This document shows, in pieces, positions 17,326 to 25,311 of a stretch of 64,000 bases of DNA. How positions within the stretch are numbered: position 1 is the stretch's first letter; each line of letters starts with the position of its first letter. Both the position numbers and the translations under genes were made by a program. The stretch comes from Candidatus Saccharimonadota bacterium (GTDB lineage Bacteria; Patescibacteriota; Saccharimonadia; Saccharimonadales; UBA4665). Under the pieces are notes generated by a model. That model ran no database searches and was not told the DNA's origin. It saw only the letters and a program-made list of their open reading frames with translations. The stretch lies in contig JABCZM010000001.1 in NCBI GenBank assembly GCA_013289705.1, forward strand, positions 184,044-248,043, in the 5' to 3' direction.

Positions 17326-17829
17326 ATGGCATCAAACCGACATCTCGGCCGCATCATCGCTCTGCAGACGCTCTACGAGCAAGATTTTCGTCGTGATGCC
17401 GGCGACACTACGTTTGATATCGAAGAAGTCTTGCAGCGTAATATTTTGCGCTACAAGGACATGATTGATGATGTCGATTTTGTCCGTAAGCTGGTCACTG
17501 GTGTCTCCAAACACGTCGCTGAGCTTGATATCAAGCTGCAGCCAATTGCCCCGGAGTGGCCAATTGATCAGATAGCCCGCATGGATCGTGCTGTATTGCG
17601 GATTGGTTTGTACGAGCTAGAAAACGAGAAAGACGTACCACCAAAAGTGGTTATTAACGAGGCTGTTGAACTTGCCAAAGCCTTCGGTGGTGAAAATTCC
17701 AGTAAATTCGTCAATGGCGTGCTCGGTACGGCCTTGCGTCAACAGACCGGTGAGGCCATCGAGGGCGAAGAAGCCAAGGCGAAGAAGCCAGCCGCTAAGA
17801 CAACTAAAGCCAAGGAAAGAAGTAAGTAG
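17326..17829 (+). CDS. nusB: Transcription antitermination factor NusB
   Basis: All-helical RNA-binding factor that with NusE/S10 binds boxA and supports rRNA antitermination. The N-terminal helix reads NRHLGRIIALQTLYEQDF, and the conserved C-terminal core has MDRAVLRIGLYEL and VVINEAVELAKAFGGENSSKFVNG. A Lys/Ala-rich tail of ~25 residues extends past the usual end. The next gene starts within its stop codon (TAGTG). Confidence 0.95.
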   Translation: MASNRHLGRIIALQTLYEQDFRRDAGDTTFDIEEVLQRNILRYKDMIDDVDFVRKLVTGVSKHVAELDIKLQPIAPEWPIDQIARMDRAVLRIGLYELENEKDVPPKVVINEAVELAKAFGGENSSKFVNGVLGTALRQQTGEAIEGEEAKAKKPAAKTTKAKERSK

Positions 17830-18404
17830 TGCCCGATAACGAAGCCCGCAAACAGGATCCACCCGACATGACGCCCGACAAGCGCCGGTTCAACGTGCCT
17901 CGGCCCAAGCCGATCCAGGGTTTCCGTAACTTTGTTACCAAACGCCGCCCCGTTATTGAAGAAGTGGTGCGTGAAACTACCTCTGGTGGTATCGTGTTCC
18001 GACATAATACGACCAAATCGGGGGCGAAAAATCTTGAGATTTTGTTGATTCAGGATGCTAAAAACCGTTGGACTATTCCCAAAGGTCATGTCGAAGAAGG
18101 CGAAGAACCCAAGCAAACCGCCGAACGCGAAATCCGCGAAGAAACTGGTCTGCAAGAGATGAAAATGTACAACTGGCTTGGTAAGGTCAACTTCCGCTAT
18201 CGCCGTGAACACACGCTGGTGCTCATGACTATGCATATCTATCTTGTCGAAGGTCTGGGCGACACCGACGCACTTGAAGGCGAAGACTGGCTGACCGACA
18301 TCGGCTGGATGCCAGCCACCGACGCTGTTGATAAAATTGCGTACGAAGACATTGGTAAACTCATACTAGTTGGTATGAAGAAAATTCGCGACGCGAAACT
18401 GTAG
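17829..18404 (+). CDS. Nudix hydrolase
   Basis: A complete Nudix box is present near residues 78-100: GHVEEGEEPKQTAEREIREE followed by TGL, matching G-x5-E-x7-R-E-x2-E-E-x-G. It should hydrolyse a nucleoside-diphosphate-linked substrate such as a dinucleoside polyphosphate or a cap-like 5' end. The N-terminal ~35 residues are basic, Pro-rich and probably disordered. The GTG start overlaps the nusB stop by one base and rnc follows after 6 bp, placing it in an RNA-metabolism operon. The substrate is unknown. Confidence 0.88.
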   Translation: MPDNEARKQDPPDMTPDKRRFNVPRPKPIQGFRNFVTKRRPVIEEVVRETTSGGIVFRHNTTKSGAKNLEILLIQDAKNRWTIPKGHVEEGEEPKQTAEREIREETGLQEMKMYNWLGKVNFRYRREHTLVLMTMHIYLVEGLGDTDALEGEDWLTDIGWMPATDAVDKIAYEDIGKLILVGMKKIRDAKL

Positions 18405-18410
18405 CAGACT

Positions 18411-19127
18411 ATGGACGTATCTTTATATCAAGCATTCGCCAAAGACAAGCTGGGTGTTGAGTTTAACGACATTCAGCTGCTGATAACGGCGTTCACGCAT
18501 CGTTCATACGTCAATGAGCACAAGAAGACAGTGAGCGAGCACAATGAGCGCTTGGAATTTTTGGGCGACGCCGTGTTGGAACTCGTATCGACTGAATATT
18601 TATACAAGAATTTTAGTGAGCCCGAAGGTATCCTGACCAACTGGCGCAGTAGTTTAGTGCGTACGGAAAGTATTAGTGCTGCCGCCAGTCGCCACGAATT
18701 TGAGCCATTGCTACGACTAAGTCGTGGCGAAAAGCGGGGGACTGATCGGGCGCGTGCCCAGATTTTGGCCAACAGTTTCGAAGCTGTTGTCGGTGCGCTG
18801 TACCTGGATCAAGGCTACGATGCAACCAAGCGGTTTATCACCGACAGCTTACTGGTAACCTTTAAAGAAATCTTAGAAACCGGTTCGTGGATGGATCCAA
18901 AATCTCACCTGCAGGAACTGGTTCAGAGCCAAGAAAGCGCCACGCCAGTGTATAAGATCGTCGAAGAAACTGGCCCTGATCATGACAAGACCTTCACGGT
19001 CGGTGCCTTTGTGCACGAAAAATTAAAGGGCCAAGGCACTGGCCCAAGCAAACAGGCTGCACAGCAAAAAGCTGCCGAAGCTGCGCTGAAGTACTACGCC
19101 GAAGCTGCAAAATCGACAAAAGCCTAA
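18411..19127 (+). CDS. rnc: Ribonuclease III
   Basis: Double-strand RNA endonuclease for rRNA and mRNA processing. The catalytic signature ERLEFLGDAVLEL is near residue 45, with further acidic residues in NSFEAVVGALYLDQG near 120. A dsRNA-binding domain fills ~160-230 (DPKSHLQELVQ..., GPSKQAAQQKAAEAAL). Length 238 is standard. Confidence 0.96.
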   Translation: MDVSLYQAFAKDKLGVEFNDIQLLITAFTHRSYVNEHKKTVSEHNERLEFLGDAVLELVSTEYLYKNFSEPEGILTNWRSSLVRTESISAAASRHEFEPLLRLSRGEKRGTDRARAQILANSFEAVVGALYLDQGYDATKRFITDSLLVTFKEILETGSWMDPKSHLQELVQSQESATPVYKIVEETGPDHDKTFTVGAFVHEKLKGQGTGPSKQAAQQKAAEAALKYYAEAAKSTKA

Positions 19128-19134
19128 GAACAGT

Positions 19135-19163
19135 TTGACAACAGCGGTGCTTATCTGTAAAAT
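19135..19163 (+). promoter_or_regulatory. Promoter of rpsP
   Basis: Consensus TTGACA (19135-19140), a 17-bp spacer and TAAAAT (19158-19163). Confidence 0.8.
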
Positions 19164-19220
19164 AGCAAGGATTGATTTAAAAATCTTTAAGTGTGTTAAG
19201 AAAGAGAGTTTTATAGATTT

Positions 19221-19658
19221 ATGTTAGCAATTCGCATGCAACGAACCGGCCGTAAGGGTCACGCAATGTTCCGTGTTGTCGTCCAGGACGCACGCCGTAC
19301 CCCTACAAGTGGTAAAGTTGTTGCCCAAATCGGCAGCTACGACCCACACGCCAAAACTGTTGTCGTAGACAAAGAAAAGGCTACATTTTATCTGTCAAAC
19401 GGCGCACAGCCATCTGGCCGTGTTGCAATGATTCTCAAGGCCGAAGGTGTCAAACTACCTGACTGGGTAGTTACCGATGCCAGCAAGGCTGGCAAACTGC
19501 GTAATGCCGACAAGCTTCGCCGCAATCGCCCCGCAGAACCAGTTGCTGAAGTTGAAACGGTTGAAGAAGTTACCGCAGAAGCCGAAGCCCCTGCCGAAGC
19601 AACCTCTGAAGCTGTTGCAGAAAAAAGCGATACAGCTGACGAAAACGTCGCTGCCTAA
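19221..19658 (+). CDS. rpsP: 30S ribosomal protein S16, extended
   Basis: The N-terminal ~85 residues are S16: IRMQRTGRKGHAMFRVVV, then IGSYDPHAK, then PSGRVAMILK. The C-terminal ~45 residues are an acidic Ala/Glu/Val-rich low-complexity tail not found in short S16 proteins. The gene has its own strong promoter. It precedes khpA and trmD as in many bacteria. Confidence 0.95.
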   Translation: MLAIRMQRTGRKGHAMFRVVVQDARRTPTSGKVVAQIGSYDPHAKTVVVDKEKATFYLSNGAQPSGRVAMILKAEGVKLPDWVVTDASKAGKLRNADKLRRNRPAEPVAEVETVEEVTAEAEAPAEATSEAVAEKSDTADENVAA

Positions 19659-19741
19659 CTTACGGTAAGCAAGAATACTTACAATTCCCTCGGTCCTTTT
19701 TGGTATAATAGTCTAGTTATTGGTTAAGTGGAGGAACATGT

Positions 19742-20218
19742 ATGAACAACAGTATTGACCAGCAGTTCGTAGAATTTGTTGTGAAGTCCATCGTTGGCAA
19801 TCCAGAAGCGGTCGTTATTGAGCGTCGGATCGACGAAAAAGGTGTTTTATTAGAACTTACCGTTGATCCAGAAGATCTTGGGCGGGTAATTGGCAAACGC
19901 GGTGCAACCGCGCAGAGCTTGCGAACGTTATTGCGTGCACTTGGTACCAAGAACGACGCCCGTTACAACCTAAAGATCGTCGACAACGGCGAGCCGCGCG
20001 AATACTATGAGGGTGGTGGACAGCAAAGCGACGACAGCCAGCAAAGCCCAGCACAGGCATCAGACTCGTCAAGCGACGACACGAACACTGGCCATGCTAC
20101 GGTAACCGACGGTAACGTAGAGGATGTTGTCAAAGCGGCACCAGCCGAACACGAACCAAGCGATGTTGTCAGCAAGACTCGTCGCGAGCTAGAAGATCTA
20201 GACGACCTAGATATCTAG
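19742..20218 (+). CDS. khpA: KH-domain RNA-binding protein KhpA
   Basis: Single KH domain in the first ~80 residues with the GxxG loop RVIGKRGATAQSLRTLL. This is the KhpA/YlqC family found between rpsP and trmD in many bacteria, with roles in RNA binding and cell-length control. A Ser/Gln/Asp-rich acidic tail of ~75 residues follows. GGAGG precedes the ATG. TATAAT lies at 19704-19709. Confidence 0.92.
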   Translation: MNNSIDQQFVEFVVKSIVGNPEAVVIERRIDEKGVLLELTVDPEDLGRVIGKRGATAQSLRTLLRALGTKNDARYNLKIVDNGEPREYYEGGGQQSDDSQQSPAQASDSSSDDTNTGHATVTDGNVEDVVKAAPAEHEPSDVVSKTRRELEDLDDLDI

Positions 20219-20248
20219 TAAGGCGCTTTAGATTTTCATAAAATGGGC

Positions 20249-20277
20249 TTGCAAAGCAAAAGTGGCTTGGCTATACT
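20249..20277 (+). promoter_or_regulatory. Promoter of intergenic small RNA
   Basis: TTGCAA (20249-20254), a 17-bp spacer and TATACT (20272-20277), with no coding frame beginning within the next 150 bp. Confidence 0.65.
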
Positions 20278-20283
20278 AACCAC

Positions 20284-20407
20284 TAGTCCAAAAGACGAAA
20301 TTTGAAAACAAAAAATCAAAAAAAGCTCTGCGAGCCAACGCTCGGGAAACCGAAAGTTGGGAGCTTTATGTGACAAAAAGAACCTCTTTTAAATGGGGTT
20401 CTTTTTG
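20284..20407 (+). ncRNA. Candidate ~120-nt structured small RNA
   Basis: A consensus-like promoter and an intrinsic terminator enclose a non-coding stretch. The first ~35 nt are A-rich. Then AAAGCTC (20326-) pairs with GAGCTTT, enclosing CCAAC/GTTGG, enclosing a CGG-GAAA-CCG hairpin with a GNRA tetraloop. The 3' end is the terminator AAAAAGAACC...GGTTCTTTTT (about 20376-20407). It does not carry the SRP RNA, tmRNA, RNase P or 6S signatures I know. Product and function are unknown. Confidence 0.5.
20376..20407 (+). terminator. Intrinsic terminator
   Basis: A 10-bp stem, AAAAAGAACC/GGTTCTTTTT with loop TCTTTTAAATGG; it ends the candidate small RNA. Confidence 0.85.
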
Positions 20408-20451
20408 GTTTTTAACAATAATATAATGATTGATTTGCTACAATGGTGCAT

Positions 20452-20730
20452 ATGAGTAAGGACGAGCCAGCAACAAAGCAGGATGTAGAAGAAATCGTCG
20501 GCCGAGTGGTCGGCGAGATTGTTGGTGACGCATTGCAATTAATCTCTGATCGTTTCGATAAAAGCGATGAACGATTCGAGAAGATTGATGCACGTTTTGA
20601 CGGTGTTGAGGGTCGTTTAAGCAATCTAGAAGCCACGACGAATAGAATTGAGAACAAACTCGATGCAACAATTGAGCAGGTGGACGAGCACGAAACACTG
20701 TTGCGACAATTCAGACACGAAGCAGCCTAA
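20452..20730 (+). CDS. Small coiled-coil protein
   Basis: A 92-residue acidic protein with no membrane segment. From residue ~30 it shows heptad-like repeats (DRFDKSDERFEKIDARFDGV, then GRLSNLEATTNRIE), as in small coiled-coil proteins of CPR genomes. TACAAT (20439-20444) overlaps the upstream ATG at 20443, so the start is taken at 20452, 7 nt after the -10. It precedes trmD by 5 bp and probably co-transcribes with it. A similar protein is encoded at 47956-48216. Confidence 0.65.
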   Translation: MSKDEPATKQDVEEIVGRVVGEIVGDALQLISDRFDKSDERFEKIDARFDGVEGRLSNLEATTNRIENKLDATIEQVDEHETLLRQFRHEAA

Positions 20731-20735
20731 TTACC

Positions 20736-21386
20736 ATGAAAATTCAAGTTATAACCCTGTTCCCGGAGATGTTTGAAGGTGTGCTGGGTAACAGCATGCT
20801 ATGGAAGGCCAGCGATCGCGGCATTGCCGAGTATTCATTTATTAATCTCCGTGAGTTCGGTCTTGGGCCACGCCGCCAAGTGGATGACACACCATACGGC
20901 GGTGGAGATGGCATGTTGCTCAAGCCGGAGCCATTGGTGGCGGCAATTGAACAGGCCAAGCAGAACGATCCGGATGCGCTGGTGCTGCTGCCAACGCCTC
21001 GTGGCGAAGTCTACAAGCAATCAACAGCAAAAGCCCTAGCTGCCGATGGCAGGGGCCTAATTATCGTATGTCCGCGTTACGAAGGCTATGACGAACGCGT
21101 TACAAAGTGGGTTGATCGCCAATATTGCATCGGCAACTACGTCCTAACTGGCGGTGAGCTGCCAGCCATGATTGTTATCGACAGTGTCGTGCGCTTGTTG
21201 CCAGGCGTACTGGGCGGTGAAAACAGCATAGATATAGAATCTTTCCAGGATGACGACGAAAATATCGAGTTCCCCCAGTACACCCGCCCCGAAGACTTCC
21301 AAGGTATGAAAGTACCCGAAGTCCTCCTAAACGGCCACCACGCCGAAATCGCTTCCTGGCGCGCCACCCAAAGCAAGAAAAGCTAG
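20736..21386 (+). CDS. trmD: tRNA (guanine-N1-)-methyltransferase
   Basis: SPOUT methyltransferase making m1G37 in tRNAs, which prevents frameshifting. Conserved blocks are ITLFPEMFEGVL at the N-terminus, DDTPYGGGDGMLLKPEP near 50, PRYEGYDERV near 112, IGNYVLTGGELPAM (the knotted SAM site) near 135, and YTRPEDFQGMKVPEVLLNGHH near 190. Length 216 is typical. Confidence 0.97.
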   Translation: MKIQVITLFPEMFEGVLGNSMLWKASDRGIAEYSFINLREFGLGPRRQVDDTPYGGGDGMLLKPEPLVAAIEQAKQNDPDALVLLPTPRGEVYKQSTAKALAADGRGLIIVCPRYEGYDERVTKWVDRQYCIGNYVLTGGELPAMIVIDSVVRLLPGVLGGENSIDIESFQDDDENIEFPQYTRPEDFQGMKVPEVLLNGHHAEIASWRATQSKKS

Positions 21387-21491
21387 CTAGACGACAAACA
21401 TCCGTATACTACTTTCGGCTCTTTGGTAAGTAGATCATATTCGGCTGGCGGAGCACCAACGTTTGCGTCGTGAGGCCTGGGTACGTGTCGC

Positions 21492-21902
21492 TCAGAGAGA
21501 GGGTGCTGATGGGGTTCCATTGCTCAGTATGATCAACACAACAAGCGCAATTACAAGCAGGCCCCATAGCAACAGCAGCCATTTTAGTGGTGTTCTGTAT
21601 CGGCCAAGCCGGTCTGAAAACTGCCTGCAGAACTTATCACGCGGGAAGGCTGATGGTAAGCCTGTACTAGTCCAAAGGAACTGATAATTGAGTCCCTTGA
21701 GCTGTCTGGACGCTTCACCAGGGACCCATGTATGGTTTATTGGCGCCAGTGGGGCACCGATCGATTGGTAGTATTTCGCGTGGGACCGTGAAAGATGACG
21801 ATAGAGTGCTGCAAAGCTGAGCTGCCAGGCGACATAGAGCGCACCGCCGCTCAGCAAGGTGATGAAGCCGATAAAATACTGTAGATCGACGAGCTTGATC
21901 AT
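21492..21902 (-). CDS. Two-TM membrane protein, unknown
   Basis: A 136-residue protein with an N-terminal transmembrane helix (residues ~8-32) and a C-terminal one (~106-128), joined by a basic soluble loop. I do not recognise the family. It is opposite in direction to both trmD and the TA operon. Confidence 0.55.
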   Translation of the reverse strand: MIKLVDLQYFIGFITLLSGGALYVAWQLSFAALYRHLSRSHAKYYQSIGAPLAPINHTWVPGEASRQLKGLNYQFLWTSTGLPSAFPRDKFCRQFSDRLGRYRTPLKWLLLLWGLLVIALVVLIILSNGTPSAPSL

Positions 21903-21989
21903 GATTACACGGCAGTATGATGCATCTTATTCTGTTTGTAAACCAGGTCTGGTGGAGGACGAGAGCCATAATACAGAGTTCATCTAAAG

Positions 21990-22018
21990 TTGACTTCTTA
22001 ATAAGTTGCAACTATAAT
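21990..22018 (+). promoter_or_regulatory. Promoter of Phd/PIN TA operon
   Basis: TTGACT (21990-21995), a 17-bp spacer and TATAAT (22013-22018). The -10 ends 8 nt before the ATG at 22027. Confidence 0.75.
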
Positions 22019-22026
22019 GTATGAGC

Positions 22027-22308
22027 ATGAAGACAATAACAATTAGCACAAAAGAAATTCGAAATGATCTAGAAGGCTTTCTAAAGAAACTTAAACATGG
22101 TCAAACAATTCAAGTTATGTATCGGTCTAAGCCACTGGTGACTTTGGCGGCTCAAGAAGAGCATGATGCATATTTAGCTGCACATGCCGGAACGCCCACC
22201 GCAGCTAAGCACAGTATTCGTTTTATTAAAGGTCTTCCACCGCGTGAGCCAGTTTTTGATGCCCACAAAAGCTTTAAAGAATTGTACGACGATACGCAAA
22301 CGCTATGA
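22027..22308 (+). CDS. Phd/YefM-like antitoxin
   Basis: A 93-residue antitoxin with the Phd/prevent-host-death N-terminal fold: a beta strand TITISTKEIRNDLEGFLKKL followed by TIQVMYRSKPLVTLA, the usual regulatory DNA-binding part. The C-terminal half would neutralise the toxin. An ATG at 22021 is too close to the -10 box, so 22027 is chosen. The stop overlaps the toxin start as ATGA. Confidence 0.8.
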   Translation: MKTITISTKEIRNDLEGFLKKLKHGQTIQVMYRSKPLVTLAAQEEHDAYLAAHAGTPTAAKHSIRFIKGLPPREPVFDAHKSFKELYDDTQTL

Positions 22309-22691
22309 TACTTCTTGATGCGAATATTTTGTTAGAAATGCTTATTTCGGGGCGCGCTAACAAAGAAGTTGTCTTGAACTGGATGGAACGAAATACAGAT
22401 AATTTCTGTATCAGTATGCTCACTGTCCACCTTGTATTGCATTTTGGTTTGAAGGATAAGCTTACTATTACTGACATAAAAACCTTTTTAGCTGACTATC
22501 CAAAAGTTGCCCTGCTCCCAGAAGACTATGTCGCTGCAATGGAACTATTAAGAGACAGGGATCACGAAGATGCGCTTCAGTTAGTATTGGCAGAACGAAC
22601 CGGCTGTAGCTCTATTGCCACACTTGATAAGAAGTTCTCGGAAACGTATCAAGATAGGATACGTTTTGTGATTCCAACGGCAGCAAGTTAA
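22305..22691 (+). CDS. PIN-domain toxin (VapC-like)
   Basis: A 128-residue PIN-domain RNase. Acidic residues are visible in the N-terminal MILLDANILLEML, in the central DRDHEDALQLVLAERTG and in the late ATLDKKFSE, so the catalytic set looks intact, unlike the PIN protein at 12868-13266. Its start overlaps the antitoxin stop by 4 bp. Confidence 0.82.
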   Translation: MILLDANILLEMLISGRANKEVVLNWMERNTDNFCISMLTVHLVLHFGLKDKLTITDIKTFLADYPKVALLPEDYVAAMELLRDRDHEDALQLVLAERTGCSSIATLDKKFSETYQDRIRFVIPTAAS

Positions 22692-23036
22692 CTCTGGGGC
22701 AGGTCGAGTTGTTGACGCTAGAGGACCTATGCGCTGTCGCAACCGAACTGTGTACTATTGAGGACAGCTATTCTGCGAGTACAGCTTGACGGTTCCTGTT
22801 TTGTCGTAATAACTTATTGACTCAGTACGGGTGTGTAGTTTTTACATAGCTTTTTGAAGTGCCACCTTCTTGCTAGGGAGCTGGAGTAAGGTTATCGCTT
22901 GTTTAGGCTTCGATGCTCCCACATCGAAGCCTAAACATGAATATGGCGGCAATGGCTACGGCCGTGAAATCTTTAAATTTTTTTGATGACGTTTTTTACT
23001 TCAATGATGATTGGCGTAGCAGTGGGTATAGCGGTG
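22692..23036. other. Gene-free stretch of ~345 bp
   Basis: No credible reading frame or RNA gene is visible. The only clear structure is the 16-bp-arm inverted repeat at 22900-22937. Both flanking genes end here (the toxin on +, the MFS pump on -). Confidence 0.6.
22900..22937. repeat. Perfect 16-bp-arm inverted repeat
   Basis: TGTTTAGGCTTCGATG and its exact reverse complement are separated by 6 nt (CTCCCA). There is no T run on either side, so it is not a standard intrinsic terminator. It sits in a convergent intergenic space. Confidence 0.75.
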
Positions 23037-24683
23037 CTACAGTTCTAGTCCTTCACCGGCTGCTTCATCTCGCGTAGAGCTTTTGAGTGGTGTTTCGCGC
23101 AAGAATTGGGCGGTTATGAATGCTAGAATGGCGAATGGAATCCCAAATAAGAAGACGTCATGGAACGAACTTGCGAAGGCCGTTAGCACGGTGTGAACGG
23201 TGTTTGGTGACAGCTGTTTGAGCCCAGCCGCGCCGCTACTCAGACTTTTTGCGACGCTAGCACCAGCGTGGCCCGGTAGTGTGTGGTCGAGGTGGTAGGC
23301 TAGTCGATTGGTTAGGATAGCCCCAAATATGGCTGCACCAAGCGAACTACCGATGCTCCGGAAGAATGTGACAACCGAAGTCGCGGTGCCTAAATATTTA
23401 CGACCGACGGCATTCTGCACCGCCAAAGTAAGAACGGGCATAACCAAGCCAATGCCAATACCAAGTACGACCATCCATACGCCAAGTAACACTCGGCTGG
23501 TACCCACAGCAATATGACTGAACAGCCAGAAGGCGATTGGCAGCAGTGCGGTGCCGATGACTGGGAATATACGGTAGCGACCGAATTTCGAGATTAATCG
23601 GCCGGAAGTTATCGATGCAACCATCAGCCCGCCAACGAGCGGCAACAGCATTAATCCAGATTTGGTGGCCGTATCGCCACGGACAAGTTGCTGATATTCG
23701 GGCAAGAAAATCAGTGCTCCAAACATTACCATACCAACCAAGAAGCTCAGTAAGCTAGATACGCGGAAGACACTTTCTTTGAAAAGTTCGAGTGGAATGA
23801 TTGGCTCTTTGGCATAATGTTCACGGATAACAAACAAGATTGCACTGATGATGCTGGTGGCAAACAAACCAATGATTTGGATTGATGCCCATGGGTAATC
23901 GATGCCGCCCCAAACAGTTGCTAGGAGCAGCGTTGCGACGCTGAGCGCGAGCAAGCCTGCGCCAGTGAAGTCAATCTTGTGCTTTGCTCGTTTGACTGGC
24001 AAGTGCAGACGTGTGGCGATGGCGATCAGCGCAAACACACCAATCGGCAGGTTGATATAAAATACCCAGCGCCAACTGAGGTGGTCGGTAAACAGTCCAC
24101 CCAAGAGTGGTCCAGCAACACTAGAAACGGCAAACACGGCACCAAAGTAACCCTGGTATTTGCCACGTTCTCGTGGTGACACGACGTCACCAACGGTTGC
24201 CATTGCCAGTACTATCAATCCACCAGCACCGATGCCTTGCAGGCCACGGAAGATAATAAGCTGGTTCATGGTCTGACTGGCTCCACATAGTACGGAACCA
24301 ACTAAGAAAATGATAATTGCAGCCTGAAAAATCTTTTTACGACCGAACATGTCGCTAATTTTGCCGTAGAGTGGTGTTGAGATAGCGCTAGTCAACAGGT
24401 AGGCGGTTGCAACCCACGAATATTTGCTAAGCCCATGCAAGTCACTCGCAATGCGTGGTAGGGCGGTGGACACAATGGTTTGATCGAGTGCTGCGAGCAA
24501 CATAGCCAGCATCAAAGCGGTTATGATAACCATAATCTCGGCGTGGGTGCGTTCTTGGTGTTCATCGGCACCAGGTACCGTAGCGGCTACACTTGGGTTT
24601 TTTGGGCTAGTAGCTGGTCGTACAATTTTTTGTTTGCGGATGGTTGATGTACGGAATAATGATGAAAATGGCGAAAACGTCAT
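23037..24683 (-). CDS. MFS drug efflux transporter, DHA2 (14-TM) type
   Basis: Proton-driven multidrug exporter of the EmrB/QacA group. The hallmark motif LDQTIVSTALPRIASDL lies in TM1. Motif A is seen as GKISDMFGRKK in the loop after TM2, and motif C-like Gly/Pro-rich sequence lies in TM5 (SVAGPLLGG). About 14 hydrophobic helices are visible, and an N-terminal basic tail of ~50 residues precedes TM1. The ATG at 24683 is preferred because AAAGGAG lies 7 nt upstream; a longer frame would overlap marR. It is 13 bp downstream of a MarR regulator, so both form a drug-responsive operon. Confidence 0.92.
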   Translation of the reverse strand: MTFSPFSSLFRTSTIRKQKIVRPATSPKNPSVAATVPGADEHQERTHAEIMVIITALMLAMLLAALDQTIVSTALPRIASDLHGLSKYSWVATAYLLTSAISTPLYGKISDMFGRKKIFQAAIIIFLVGSVLCGASQTMNQLIIFRGLQGIGAGGLIVLAMATVGDVVSPRERGKYQGYFGAVFAVSSVAGPLLGGLFTDHLSWRWVFYINLPIGVFALIAIATRLHLPVKRAKHKIDFTGAGLLALSVATLLLATVWGGIDYPWASIQIIGLFATSIISAILFVIREHYAKEPIIPLELFKESVFRVSSLLSFLVGMVMFGALIFLPEYQQLVRGDTATKSGLMLLPLVGGLMVASITSGRLISKFGRYRIFPVIGTALLPIAFWLFSHIAVGTSRVLLGVWMVVLGIGIGLVMPVLTLAVQNAVGRKYLGTATSVVTFFRSIGSSLGAAIFGAILTNRLAYHLDHTLPGHAGASVAKSLSSGAAGLKQLSPNTVHTVLTAFASSFHDVFLFGIPFAILAFITAQFLRETPLKSSTRDEAAGEGLEL

Positions 24684-24696
24684 GAGAGCTCTCCTT

Positions 24697-25164
24697 TTAC
24701 TGGGCTTTTTTGGATTCTTTTGTGTCAAGTACTTGCTGAAACTCGGCAATCATCTTTCGTTGGATGCGTAGCCAAACGGCTAGCTCGTCGGTCGTTAAAT
24801 CCTGAACAACACGCTCAGTGATATTATGGCGGCGTGTATCAATAGCCTGAAGTAGCTCATCACCTTTTTTGGATAATTTTAATGTCTGGATACGGCGATC
24901 GCTTGCATCGGTTTCACGCGTAATAAGCTCTTGTTGATTCAGGCCGTCGGCTACTTGTGATATTGCACCAGGTGTTAGCTGCAGTTGAGCGGCTAGTTTC
25001 TTAAAGCTGACTGGCTGTAAATGCTTAATGGTAAGCAGAAGTTCGAGTTGCGTGGGCGACACGGGCAGGTCACCGATGATTGTCCGCAAGCGCGTGTGCA
25101 TGCCGCGTTTTGCAATGTTCATGCACTCAAATAGTTCTGTAATTATTTCTTCACGCGTCATCAT
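24697..25164 (-). CDS. MarR-family transcriptional regulator
   Basis: A 155-residue winged-helix repressor. The helix-turn-helix and wing are at ~55-100 (PVSFKKLAAQLQLTPGAISQVADGL, then ITRETDASDRRIQTLKLSKKG, with the DxR wing motif). It leads the operon with the MFS pump and probably represses both until a lipophilic ligand binds. A palindrome overlaps its promoter. Confidence 0.92.
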   Translation of the reverse strand: MMTREEIITELFECMNIAKRGMHTRLRTIIGDLPVSPTQLELLLTIKHLQPVSFKKLAAQLQLTPGAISQVADGLNQQELITRETDASDRRIQTLKLSKKGDELLQAIDTRRHNITERVVQDLTTDELAVWLRIQRKMIAEFQQVLDTKESKKAQ

Positions 25165-25195
25165 ATCCGTTGTGCCTCGCCACCGGGCTAATAGT

Positions 25196-25238
25196 TTAGT
25201 ATATAAACAGTATAGATACTAACATAATGGGCTGTCAA
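25196..25238 (-). promoter_or_regulatory. marR promoter with operator palindrome
   Basis: On the minus strand, TTGACA (25233-25238) and TATACT (25209-25214) are 18 bp apart. The palindrome TTAGTAT-N13-ATACTAA (25196-25202 and 25216-25222) encloses the -10, as expected for MarR autorepression. Confidence 0.65.
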
Positions 25239-25311
25239 TAGTAGATTGGCCGCCGTGAAGGTCGGTCAATTAGGGCTCGTGGCTTCCTCTGGCGCTATAA
25301 TAAGCATAACC

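Noticed and set aside
22900..22937. Intrinsic terminator or CRISPR-like repeat
   Set aside because: No T run on either strand and only one copy in the window; no repeat-spacer array is seen anywhere.
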